The translations under genes were made by a program, and so were the position numbers. A stretch of 64,000 nucleotides of DNA from Corbicula japonica (lineage: Eukaryota > Mollusca > Bivalvia > Venerida > Cyrenidae). The stretch spans positions 5,656,796 to 5,720,795 of the forward strand of contig JAZAYU010000003.1 of the NCBI GenBank assembly GCA_038501625.1, given 5' to 3'. Position 1 is the stretch's first letter; every line of letters begins with the position of its first letter. The notes under the pieces are model-generated. The model was not told the DNA's origin and did no database searches. It worked only from the letters and a program-made list of their open reading frames with translations. Shown piece after piece: positions 38,076 through 49,456 of this stretch.

Positions 38076-39589
38076 TAGTCACTGCATAACCAACACCATT
38101 TCAAAAGCTTCATTACAAAGATATTTCGTGCGCAGTATCTATTTTATCTTTCAACAGTCAATGTAAGACGGCATTTGGATGTTGTTGGGGCCTGGGTTTC
38201 TCTGAAGATAATCTGTCACTGGAAACAGAGGCTGCTTTTGAGAATACGCAGGTACAGTTAGATATTTTTCGTGAAGCCAAATTACTTAACTCAAAACTGT
38301 AAACATAAATATCCGAATTGTCCAACTGTCGTACGTGAGGATTGTTTGTATTTTTAATGACTATTTCTAGTACGTTTCTGCTGTTCAGGCAGAACAGCTC
38401 GCGTGAATATCATTCGTACTGTCAGCATTGTTTTATTGAAATTGCAAGAAATTTGAGAAAAAAAAATAATTAAATAAATGGGGCCGAACTTTCGAAGTGA
38501 ACAAACTATACTTAAAGAAATAATGTGATTTGAGAAAAAAATCCCGTAAGAAGATTTAGTAAATCTTAATCGTAAGCTTTGAACAGTTTGTGCTTCTTGC
38601 CTAAATGTGCTGAAAATAGTTCTATCGTCCTGAAATTGTTTTGCATGTTATCAAATTGTTACCATGCGAATAGAGCTCAACATTTTGTAACTGGATTCCT
38701 TACTCATCCAGCTGTGATATAGTTTTATTTGACTTAAGCCTACACCTAAGTAATATCTCAATTCATGTCATCGTTAAAGGTGGTTTAATTCTCTTGTTGC
38801 TACAATGCAACTTTCTGTAGTAGTACACAACATTACAAATACTACAGATTTAAGTAACCTGCTTAAACAATGATAAAGGCTAAAATTAAAACCAACGTTC
38901 AACGTTGTTAATGTAATCACATTCAATGCTCTGGTGTCATGATGTCTCTTATGCTCTTAAGAGACTTATTTATTGCTTTAAAAAACTGTAGCGAAATTCA
39001 ACAAGCTGGGTATCTTTTAACAGTGAGATATTGAAGTGGTAGAACGTCCTGTTATTAAAGATGTTTTGTTATTTTAAATTACAGTTAAATGTTATGTTGT
39101 ACTTCTGAGTTCAAAAAATAAATAAGATATCTGGCTAATGTAATTTTGCATGCTTCTATTTCCGTTATGTTTCACAAGATCAAGTTTTAGTCTGGCAAAT
39201 ATAGACATTTATTTCCTTATTTGAATATTATCTGATGGTTTATCCCCTGCTTTCTAGATAATTCAATTGAGCCGACTTCATTTTGACTTACAGTTGATTT
39301 AGCAAAATATTTCGATATATGTCAAAACTTTACATTAAGACCGATTAACCGGTTTTATATTAAATGTGAATTGTTGTAAATAACTTTAAAGATTTAAGGC
39401 TTTGCTTTGTTACTTCCCGATTTGTGATTTGCTGTCGCTCTATAGCTGCAATTTGCATGTTTTACAGTTATGTCAATTCCAGTTGTAATTACCTCAAATG
39501 TTAAATTAGAAATTACACGACTAATTGAAATACAAATTCTAAAATCGGACATGATTTGGTTACGGATAGTCCACGACACACGTATCTGT
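38076..39589. other. AT-rich stretch with one start-less open frame
   Basis: A 69-codon frame without ATG at about 38092-38301 (around CKTAFGCCWGLGFSEDN and LETEAAFENTQVQLDIF, ending in TAA) looks more protein-like than its surroundings and adjoins the right inverted arm. It might be a transposon or exon scrap. No family recognised. Confidence 0.3.
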
Positions 39590-39733
39590 GCCCAAGATCA
39601 TAAAACTAAGTTTTGAGATCAGTCTCATATCTCAAGCATCTGATTGGCTGAAATGGCGACCAGTCGCCATTTCAGCCAATCAGATCCTTGAGATTTGAGA
39701 CTGATCACAAAACTTAGTTTTATGATCTTGGGC
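39590..39733. mobile_element. Hairpin MITE, family H, copy 1 (144 bp)
   Basis: Two ~70-base arms, almost perfect complements, begin GCCCAAGATCATAAAACTA and meet at GGCGACCAGTCGCC near 39661. Internal landmarks are CTGATTGGCTGAAATGG and GAGACTGATC. Copies 2 and 3 at 44.0 and 55.6 kb share the AGTCTCAAATCTCAAG and GGCTGAAATGGCGAC core. It is non-coding. Confidence 0.85.
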
Positions 39734-41646
39734 CCTGACGTCTCCTTGAGTATCTGACATGAGCAGTCATTGTTTTTCGATTCGAAAATGATAATGCTGA
39801 TACGCGAGTCGAACCTTTACCATACGGCGACAACGCCTAGACGTGCAAATTCGATTACGCTTAAGACTAAGCTAGCCAGGACAAAAAACAAAAAGGTTTT
39901 CGGATAACCCCGATAAACGTTATCATCACTACATTATATCGTTATCCGATATATTCTGATAACAGTTCTGACTATATGTACGATGAGACTTCAACTTTTT
40001 TGCAGATTCTGCACATACATAAACTCGGAGTTCCATTTTCATCAACAGCGTATCGAACATCTATAGAAATGGTGTTTGCCAGAAGTATTGTTTTCCAATG
40101 TCGGCGATTACCTTGTTAAGAAAACAATTGTCAGACTTATAAACAAATTAAAAGGAGATGCAACGTTAACTTTTCACGCATTTGAAAAAAACTATAAACT
40201 AATCCGTAACAACTGGAAATGTAGTAGCTTATTAGTTTATGAGCTGTTAAGAAGATGTAATTCTATTCTATATAGCAAAAAAGTATGTATAATATTCGTC
40301 ACATTTAAAATGATCAAGCATAAAATATCGGAGCACCAATATTTATTTCTCACAAATGTTGCAGATGAAGTACATTTGAGTCAATATATATGCCAGTAAA
40401 TTTCACATTTGATGGGTTTAACTGGTTTCTTGAAAACTGCAATTAGAGAAATGAAATCCAAAGTTGTTTGCTAACCTTGATAACATGTGCACTTTGTCCA
40501 AAACCTTAAGGCCGAATATTACAATAGTTGAAATATATTGCATAGTTATCGAAAATTGTCTGTGAGTGTGTTAGCTGGAACTGTTGAGCGAGCAGTTTAT
40601 TGAATAAACGGACTATCGTGGAGAAGTGTTAGCGGAACACTAATTGTTTTTTATTTTAAGTTAATAAAAACTGTTGTTTATAATACAACAACAATGAAGT
40701 GCAATTAGGAAAAAATATTAAAAACGTAAAAAGCACCAAATATATGGAATTCTTATCTTAAGAACTATATTTGATATCTGGAATGTTAACTTTATCGCAG
40801 TTTGGTACGTATTGATGGTTTTATTTAATATTTATTTCAGCTTAATAATATTGCCAAAACTTACATTTTAGTTGTTAAAAATATATAACAATGATACAGC
40901 AAATCATAACACCTCATTGGCGGTGATGTTTCCTTACATTGTTAGAAGGATAAAAAATGCGCATGTTTGTTTTTTCCAGCGCCAGCGCATCAATTCACTT
41001 TCGCTGCTGTTAATCCATTGAGTATATAGGAGAATAGAACGAATAGAACCATCAGCAACAGAAACAGAAAGTCAAAAAAGAAAGTTAAATTTCTCATAAT
41101 ATTGTCAATGTATAATAACCCATTGATTATTTTAAATTAATCTTTGCTGTTTTCACGAGGTTCAAACTAAACTTTTAGTTTTGAAACCTACATTATTAAA
41201 TTTATGGTAATGAAATTTCGTTGAAGGTTACTCCGCACGATATTTTAAAACGAATTTATAAATTTACGGTGCTATTTTACGAATGACATATACCAGTGAA
41301 TTATGCAACATTTTATCATATCATGCAAAACATAATCATTGCATGGCATTCGTTTGAACAAATAAGAAAATTCAAGCAGCTATAAACATCATTTAGACTC
41401 AATTTCGTTCCATAAGTACAGTCTAGCACATAATATTTGTCAGGAAGTCTCTAAATTGATTTATAATCTAATGGTATGGCGGATTCTGATAATAATCGCA
41501 AGAAGGACGCGGTGATTCGAAGTAAGGTATTGATAATTATATATGAAAGTAAACAGCTTATGAAATTTATGTAATCGGGAAACATAAATGTGAATGATTA
41601 TAGGAGAAATAGAAAACACATTCCGCACCCACCTTTACCAAGCTTA
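39734..41646. other. AT-rich stretch, no gene supported
   Basis: Holds the longest repeat-free open frame of the window, 107 codons at 40076-40399, which has to start at TTG, is Lys/Ile/Asn-rich and shows no motif. I treat it as chance. Confidence 0.4.
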
Positions 41647-41746
41647 ATATACTTAATTCCAAAGAAATAAGAAATGCAACTTCTTTAAACACGAAATATA
41701 TTTCATGCTTAAAGAAGTTGCTTTTCTAATTTCTTTAAGTATATGT

Positions 41747-41748
<2 letters not shown>
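41647..41748. repeat. ~100-bp hairpin next to a microsatellite
   Basis: Arms of about 48 bases: GAAATGCAACTTCTTTAAAC on the left and GCTTAAAGAAGTTGCTTTTC on the right, centred on AAATATATTT near 41700. The right arm ends directly at the (GA)n run. Not part of family H. Confidence 0.75.
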
Positions 41749-41749
<1 letters not shown>

Positions 41750-41818
<69 letters not shown>

Positions 41819-41883
41819 GATGATGATGATGACGATGACGATGTTGATGATGATAATGATGATGAAGATGATGATAATAATGA
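41750..41883. repeat. Compound (GA)n-(GAT)n microsatellite
   Basis: About 32 GA units (41750-41814) followed by imperfect GAT/GAC units to about 41883. The poly-Asp and poly-Ser frames across it are not genes. Confidence 0.95.
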
Positions 41884-44005
41884 TGGAAGGTAGGTGTGCC
41901 AATTAATTAGCATGAATTGCGCTGTGGAATATCATTTTTACCATTCTTTATGAATTTACAGATGTTTTTTTACGAATAATGTGAATAATTTAATAATGCC
42001 TTTTTAATTTATCTTTTTACAAAATAATATTGAGACACTGGTTAAGAATTATCTTGCTGCCAAACATATTTTAAATGGACCTGTATTTTTAATTGAATTT
42101 TGGTATCGTTAATCTTAATAAGTGGTATTTCAAAAGTTTTCTGTTATTCACGCAAATAATCAACGAAAATGACCTTATGGGTTTCCGACTTGAAACTTTT
42201 AGTGGCAAACTTTTACTACACTAATATAACACATTTCCCTTAGCATTTTCATATGTGCAAACAAGTACATTGGTGAACTACCTCCAACCAACCCAACACT
42301 CAACAATGTCACATGCTTATGCACAAAAGCTCAAAATTATTATATAATGGTACTGTAGAACGAGAGAGCTAACGTTTATAAAAAAAACTATACTTTATTA
42401 TCCCAACAATAAGACATCACAAACAAGAGAGCACAATTAGGAAATTCAGTGGCAAGACAATTGTTAGGCTGACCTACCTTACTCTTCCCCATGTTAGTTT
42501 ATCAAATGAACAAACATTATATAAAGGTTGCCACGGTGAATTAAATATATATATATCTTATCCACTTTACCTACAATTTTGCATTAAAAAGCATGCTAAA
42601 CACTAAAACGAATAGAGGTATAATACAATTAAGGTAAAAAGGATACTTGTTTTTTCCGAGACCTTATCACCTGAAGTGATTTTAGCAAGAACACGACAGT
42701 TTTACTAAAAAGAAGCTGATAAATCCACTAAAACCTTCAGCTTGTCGTAATATAATAACACTCACTAAACAGAACGCTGTAGAATGTTTTATTGATATGT
42801 TCTTTTTCTATTTTACTGATTTTACGCATGGATTTGAGACATAGACTTTTCCTTTAACTTTTCTTAAACATATGTTAAACATGTCAATTAAATCACCAAA
42901 ACATACTGGTTGAGAAACACTTTAAATCAAAATTTGTTTAAACATTCTTTACAAAAGCTGAGTATAAAAATAAAAATAAATAAAAAGCAAAACGCATTTC
43001 TTATTTTCTAAATGGTACCATAATCTCTGTGTTAAACAATAAGACGCTCATTGCAATATTTATTAAATATTAATTTAGTAAAGCAGTAATAGAACGAGGA
43101 CCCTATAAATGTAATAAAAATTGTTTTTTTTCTTGCAAGTGTATTGATTCATGAATGATAATCTCTGCGCTTTCCGTCCGAACTCACATGTTAATTCTGA
43201 TGAAATCTTTAAGAGCTTATTATTATGCCATACGATGCAACACTTAAGTACTGTGGTTTTAATTGCAGTTAAAATGCATTAAACCTCTAAGATGTTTCTT
43301 GATTTTCCTTGACTTTCGTAGGCTCTGCTTAAAGCTTATAAGTTTAAAAATACGTGTTATAAGTTACAATACGTATTTGTTTCTAATTAAATTTAGTCAT
43401 CTGAAATGTTTATTGTTTCCGATACTGATGTTTGATTGTTAGAGAATAAGTTATGCATGTTTACCATAAGAAATTTTAAAATGCATTGAGGCGTTTAATT
43501 TTGCCATATTCGTAATCAACACACACTGACTTTTTAACATATCGTGTGAATTGAAATGGCTTATCAACAAAAGATGTGTTGCTTTTAATTATTGTTTTCT
43601 CTTATTTTCTTACACTGATTGGAAATAAATCTCACTCTAAAATTTATTTACATAGATACACAAAAACTCATATTTTCTTGCTCAAAACTTACAAATTAAA
43701 CAACATAAAGTATTAGTTAAGGTCAATATATATTGTGGAATATTTTCGTCCTATATTACCACAAAACCACGATTGTCACATTCAGAAGGATATATTTTAG
43801 TGGCATTTCAGCAAACTTCACATCATTTTTGACGTACTCTCAAATTACGTTTAACACCTTTACCGAGGTCGATGCACAAGCTAAATTCCCAATACACCCA
43901 TTTAAGAAATAAAACGATAGAAACTTGTAAAATGAATCGATTCTGAAATGGAAGACGAAAGTGACAAAAATGAACGATGAAGCCAGTCCGCAGAGTAACC
44001 GTCTG
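41884..44005. other. AT-rich intergenic stretch, nothing seen
   Basis: No coding or repeat structure beyond short AT runs (for example 42545-42556). Confidence 0.4.
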
Positions 44006-44127
44006 GTGCTAAGGTTATAAAACTGAAATTAGAAACCAGTCTCAAATCTCAAGTATTTGGCTGAAATGGCGACCAGATGCTTGAGATTTGAGGCTGGTTT
44101 CCATGCTCAGTTTTATAACTTAGGCAC
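44006..44127. mobile_element. Hairpin MITE, family H, copy 2 (122 bp)
   Basis: Begins GTGCTAAGGTTATAAAACTG and ends with its complement. It contains ACCAGTCTCAAATCTCAAGT and a GGCTGAAATGGCGACCAG loop. The right arm lacks the GCCATTTCAGCC segment present in copy 1, so the centre is partly deleted. Confidence 0.8.
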
Positions 44128-45254
44128 AGGAATCTTATTAGCCATCAGGGGTTAAACAGGTTATTATGAAATGCGTTCTATTTTTTATGAGGACAATCTT
44201 ATTGTTAAACCACATGTGTTTAAAAACGCAGTGAAATATATTTGATCATCACTGTTTACACATTAACAACTAAACAAAACGCTCATTTCCATTGCGGTAT
44301 AGGTCTTACTTGCAAACATTTGATCAAAACTTTAAAAGAGAAAGGTCAGCCTCGATCTCTCCTTTCCGTTGTCCATCAGGTTTCGTTATACTTTCTATTC
44401 ATTTTTCTTTAAAAAAAAGGCCTTTTTCGTCTTATTCACACGCATCTCCTCTAGAACAAGAGCGTTGAGCTCTAGCTAAAAATTATATATGATCACGTTT
44501 AAGTAATTCGAATAAACGTGAACAGAAAGGCCACTGATGTGCATAAAGCTGTTATGCTTCTTCGCATATATTCAGATAAATATGAAATTAGTGTATAAGT
44601 AATATGAAGATAGTCCGATAAAGTATTTACATACTGCTAAGATTTCTGTCTTTTACAGTAGGCAATGGATCCTATAAACATCTTTATCTGATTCTAATGC
44701 AGCATCCAAATGAAGTACTAACCTGTCGTCTATTGACTTTTGATAAACTGAGGCTAGACGCAAATGATTATTCTACATTTTCAAGAAAGATCAGTTGATT
44801 ATAATTCACAGAATTATTTATCTAGCGGTACTGGTGGTATACAGACATTGGCGGATGAGTCCTGAAGAAAATAAAGACATTATGTTATAATAAAATAGGC
44901 TACTGGATCATTAGAGCGTTGATTTAAAATCCAAATTTCAGTGATATTTACTTTCTCTCCCTTTTCCATCCCGACGGAGAGTGATTTACATTTAGGTAAT
45001 CAATTTTTATTCATCTGCATGGAAAAATTATTATTTCTATGTGTTTGGCAGCTGTAGAAAATGATTAATAACAATCTTTATTTGTGAAACATCTTGTGGA
45101 ACTAGATATTTCATAGTACAATGTTAATATGACATAGTTTAAAATCAACAGTAATATAACATTACCACAAGGTGTGATAACATGGCAAAACTTTTTATCT
45201 CATACTATGTAAATTTCTTTTGCATACCTTTACAAACATAGATGTTACCGTCTA
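44128..45254. other. AT-rich stretch, nothing seen
   Basis: No feature supported. Confidence 0.4.
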
Positions 45255-45425
45255 AAAATGGTCAGTGACAAGGGATATTGCCATTGGCTGTTAAAACAGA
45301 ATCCCGGGTGGGTTAGAGAACCTATTCAGGTTATCTTATAAACAAACAGGAACATGCTGCCTTGGTGAAATTACCCGAACACACCCACAATGTACTCGAC
45401 AGTGAACACAACCATAAGATAATTT
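45255..45425 (-). repeat. RT-element 3' UTR fragment, antisense
   Basis: On the minus strand: GTGGGTGTGTTCGGGTAATT, TTCACCAAGGCAGCATG, then AACCTGAATAGGTTCTC and a TTGTCACTGACCAT end. This is the order seen at 8.13-8.28 kb. Confidence 0.65.
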
Positions 45426-45605
45426 AACTTTGCTAAAATGTGTAAACTCAAAACACTCACAATTAGATTCATACAAAGAAAACATGAACTGAAATATTAC
45501 ATTTTTTTTCCATTTGATTCTAAATCATTTTATAATTAAAATGTGGTGACACTTTTTTATATTTAATTATACTTCATTATTTTAATATAATATTATGTAT
45601 TTATT

Positions 45606-46475
45606 AATCCCAGTGGCAATAAAGTTTTGCCACTGACCGTTCCGAGCGGTTACCTCTCGCATTCCCTTTTTAGTTAAATGTTTGTGGAATAACACTGAAA
45701 ATTGAACATCTGTCATGTTTGATACATCCATGCTCTCTTTTCCTCTCTACGTCGTTTGATAAATATAAGCACTCTTTTATTTTCCTCTCTACGTCGTTTG
45801 ATAAATATAAGCACTCTTTTATTTTCCTCTCTACGTCGTTTGATAAATATAAGCACTCTTTTATTTTCCTCTCTACGTCGTTTGATAAATATAAGCACTC
45901 TTTTATTTTCCTCTCTACGTCGTTTGATAAATATAAGCACTCTTTTATTTTCCTCTCTACGTCGTTTGATAAATATAAGCACTCTTTTATTTTCCTCTCT
46001 ACGTCGTTTGATAAATATAAGCACTCTTTTATTTTCCTCTCTACGTCGTTTGATAAATATAAGCACTCTTTTATTTTCCTCTCTACGTCGTTTAATAAAT
46101 ATAAGCACTGTTTTATTTTCCTCTCTACGTCGTTTGATAAATCTATGCTCTCTTTTCTTTTTCTCTCTACGTCGTTTGATAAATATAAGCACTCTTTTCT
46201 TTTCCTTTCTACGTCGTTTGATAAATATAAGCACTCTTTTATTTTCCTCTCTACGTCGTTTGATAAATATAAGCATTCTTTTCTTTTCCTCTCTACGTCG
46301 TTTGATAAATCTATGCTCTCTTTTCTTTTCCTCTCTACGTCGTTTGATAAATCTATGCTCTCTTTTCTTTTTCTCTCTACTATGATAAATCTATGCTCTC
46401 TTTTTGTCTTCTCTACTTTTGGGCTTCGTTGGGAGGATGTGCCTCAATTCCTGATATGCATATATCACTTTTTTG
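45606..46475 (+). repeat. Tail module with internal 42-bp minisatellite
   Basis: The proximal part (GCAATAAAGTTTTGCCACTG, ACCGTTCCGAGCGG) lies at 45.61-45.72 kb. The distal part (GGGCTTCGTTGGGAGGATGT, CCTGATATGCATATATCAC) lies at 46.42-46.47 kb. The 660-bp array sits between them, exactly where other copies have their CT-rich block or CT microsatellite. Confidence 0.85.
45733..46400. repeat. 42-bp minisatellite, 15 in-phase units plus one partial
   Basis: The motif GTCGTTTGATAAAT recurs at 45751 and every 42 bases to 46339 with no indel; a last unit at 46381 has lost four bases. Because 42 is a multiple of three, both strands stay open: a 268-codon frame on plus (starting at TTG) and a 187-codon one on minus. 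Both are repeats of a 14-residue unit and I do not call them genes. Two unit types exist: ATAAGCACTC (units 1-9, 11-13, with small variants) and TCTATGCTCTC (units 10, 14-16); the latter resembles the module's own CATGCTCTCTTTTCC. Confidence 0.95.
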
Positions 46476-46759
46476 TTTCAATAGTTTGTGAGATTATTAA
46501 TAAAAAATTAAACAAGGTTTTATAACTATTAGCAATAATTAGTGCAGTTAAAATACATAAAAACAAAAAATTTAATACCCGGGTACAGTTTCTCACGTGT
46601 TGTTTATTTAACGAATTACTTTGTTTAAACTAACATTTAGTGTGAGTTTCCCGATTTTTGTCGAATTTCACGAATTTCGAACAAACGAATAACCCTGATG
46701 TTACAACTTTAACTTATAACATTTATGAATTTTTGTCGTGTACAATTTTGTTCTATCAA
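46476..46759. other. AT-rich stretch, nothing seen
   Basis: Contains a TCACGAATTTCGAACAAACG spot but nothing that I can assign. Confidence 0.35.
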
Positions 46760-47051
46760 TAAATATGCTTTATTTGATCAAGGATTTTGAGTCAGGAAGG
46801 TAAAGTAAATACAACAAAAGCTTTGATCCAGAACTCTAATTCCTGGGCGTCGACCCATTGGGCACGAAACTATAATGACGTCGAAATTCGGCAAAACACT
46901 GCCTATTCTCCATTTCTAAATACACAAAACGCCATTGTTATTAAGAATTTAGAAAAAATAACCCAAAAATCGTAAATAATAGAATTTGAAGAGTATACAG
47001 ATATTGCTATAAAATTGCTAAGCTGAAAAATTAAAATCAATTACATCCTTA

Positions 47052-47573
47052 TAAATTTTTGTTTGTTTTTAATATTTCGGCCAGTTTAAATCGGGTGGTT
47101 TCAATATCCCAGCCAATATAAATTTGGATATTGTTCAATCACCCCCAGGGATATACATCCTGCTTTTTAAATTTTGCCTTTGGCGTTGTCTGTGATATGC
47201 AGGATTTATATTCTAAGATCCCCTCTCAAAATTCTATTCTGTTTAGTTCCGCCCATTGTTTTCTCGTTTAGGGCAAACCCATTCTTTTATCTGGGGACCA
47301 TACGCCGCTGAACATGGAATGGTATTAATCTGAAAATACCGCATTGAAGGTTCTATGTTCACCGCCATATGCATACCATCGTTTGGGATGGATCAAAACT
47401 GTACTGTTTATTGATGTAAATATTGAGTTGCGCTAAACCCGGGGCTAGGCGGCGTGGGCAGTAAAAAGCATTTCCATTACTGCCAATGAACAGGCATAAT
47501 CAAACCGAGCCTGCAATATTTTCATATATGTCGTGATCAAGGGTCTTCAAAGTTCACTTTTCATCTATTATAA
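47052..47573 (+). mobile_element. Solo 655-unit inserted in the duplication, probable TTATAA target duplication
   Basis: Copy 2 of the duplication reads straight through (ATTACATCATTTTAATGG), whereas here 655-unit sequence lies between ACATCCTTATAA and TTATAATGGT. The unit starts at the TTTTTATATTTCGGCC region and ends CTTTTCATCTA. TTATAA on both sides is a plausible 6-bp target duplication. Confidence 0.75.
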
Positions 47574-48034
47574 TGGTATTCTGCATGTTTATTTAACGTT
47601 AAAATTGCCTGACAGCAAGTTGTAAATTATGTAAGACACTATCTATTCAGTGTTTTTTGTATGTATTCTTTAAAGAGAATAGAACAACTTTCATAGCGTT
47701 TTGATTGAGCTTTGGGGAAAATATTGGCGATATAGGGAAATGGAAATAAAATGGGTGTGTTTACAAAAGCTGACAAATTTCGATCTGGGGAAATGTTTTT
47801 GAAAACGTTCCAAAAAGGTAAAAAGCAAGATGCTTTAACCGTTTATTTACAAAATGTGTTGTTTTCGGGCAAGAAAATAATAGGATACAAAGAAACTTTC
47901 TGTAAATTCGACTGTTAACAAACACGTGATACAAATAAATGATGCACACATTTACAATAAACGTTAGATATTTACGCCTATTCCAGCATCATTAACTCAT
48001 TTTGAATGGGTTTTAATAAATTATTTGATTTGTT

Positions 48035-48206
48035 CGTTGGGCTAGCGTGAGGCTGGTGCATCATAGAACCTGGTTTTGCTACTGAATACCATGGCGGTAA
48101 CCCCTCAGATTCTTATTTTCGTAAATTAATTGTGGTGTCCATTTTGAAATTAATCATCTTGGTATCTCATGCTCTACTTTCATTTCTACTTTTGGGAATC
48201 TGTGTC
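48035..48206 (+). repeat. Tail module in duplication copy 1
   Basis: GAGGCTGGTGCATCATAGAA, CCATGGCGGTAACCCCTCAG and a CATGCTCTACTTTCATTTC CT-rich block. It is cut at 48205 by the 655-unit array; its missing end (TGGATGTGG...) resumes at 49457. Confidence 0.8.
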
Positions 48207-49456
48207 TTCAGTGCTGTTATCAGTTACGTCCTTTGAAGGTAGTTGAGCACGATACTTATGTACTAAGTTAATAGTACGTCTAAAATTACTTTTGTTTTTA
48301 TATTTCGGCCAGTTTAAAGATAGGCTGTTTCAATATCCCAGCCAATATAAATTTGGATATTGTTCAATCACCCCCAGGGATATACATCCTGCTTTTTAAA
48401 TTTTGCCTTTGGCGTTGTCTGTGATATGCAGGATTTATATTCTAAGATCCCCTCTCAAAATTCTATTCTGTTTAGTTCCGCCCATTGTTTTCTCGTTTAA
48501 GGCAAACCCATTCTTTTGTCTGGGGACCATACGCCGCTGAACATGGAATGGTATTTATATGAAAATATCTCATTGAAGGTTCCATGTTCACCGCCATATG
48601 CATACCATCGTTTGGGATGGATCAAAATTGTACTGTTTATTGGTGTAAATATTGAGTTGCGCTCAACCCAGGGCTAGGCGGTGTGGGCAGTAATAAGCAA
48701 TTCCATTACTGCCCATGAGCAGGCTCAATCAAACCGAGCCTGCAGTATTTTCATATTTGTTGTGTTCGGTGGCTTTTAAAGTTCCCTTTTCATCTATTTC
48801 AATATCACAGTAGCGTTGTTTGTGCCGTGTGGCGGCTGTAAAAGGTCTCCCCGTACATTCAATCAGTGCTGTTATCAATTATGTCCTTTGAAGGTCGTTG
48901 AGCACGATACTTATGTACTAAGTTAATAGTACGTCTAAAATTACTTTCGTTTTTATATTTCGGCCAGTTTAAAGATAGGCTGTTTCAATATCCCAGCCAA
49001 TAAGGTTTTGGATATTGTCCAATCACCCCCAAGGATATACTTTCTGCTTTTTAAATTTTGCCTTTGGCGTTGTCTGTGATACGCAGGATTTATATTCTAA
49101 GATCATCTATCAAAATTCTATTCTGTTTAGTTCCGCCCATTGTTTTCTTGTTTAGGGCAAATCCATTCTTTTATCTGGGGACCATACGCTGCTGAACATG
49201 GAATGGTATTTATATGAAAATATCTCATTGAAGGTTCCATGTTCATCGCCATATGCATACCATCGTTTGGGATGGATCGAAATTGTACTGTTTATTGGTG
49301 TAAATATTGAGTTGCGCTCAACCCAGGGCTAGGCGGCGTGGGCAGTAATAAGCAATCCCATTACTGCCCATTAACAGGCTCAATCAAACCGAGAATGCGG
49401 TATTTTCATATTTGTCGTGTTCGGTGGCTTTCAAAACTCCCTTTTCATCTATTTCT
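48206..49456 (+). repeat. Tandem 655-unit array (about 1.9 units)
   Basis: TATTTCGGCCAGTTTAAAGA at 48301 recurs 655 bases later. The array starts in mid-unit at GTGCTGTTATCAGTTACGTC and ends at CTTTTCATCTATTTC, the same end as in the solo copy. It interrupts a tail module that is intact in duplication copy 2. Each unit holds GGACCATACGCCGCTGAACA, GCATACCATCGTTTGGGATG, GGGCTAGGCGG and GTGCCGTGTGGCGGC. No convincing open frame, so it is non-autonomous or regulatory sequence of a larger element. Confidence 0.85.

Noticed and set aside
40076..40399. 107-codon frame as a small gene
   Set aside because: Requires a TTG start, has no motif, and its composition is that expected from AT-rich DNA.
41653..41913. 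Poly-Ser/poly-Asp frames, and similar homopolymer frames at 20932, 22345, 57652 and 61484
   Set aside because: Pure translations of microsatellites.
45733..46400. CRISPR-like array of regular repeats
   Set aside because: The repeats are contiguous with no unique spacers, in eukaryotic DNA.
45719..46525. 268-codon open frame on plus and 187-codon frame on minus across the minisatellite as a repeat-protein gene
   Set aside because: The frame exists because the 42-bp period is divisible by three, both strands are open alike, the plus frame needs a TTG start, and the array lies inside a retroelement tail.
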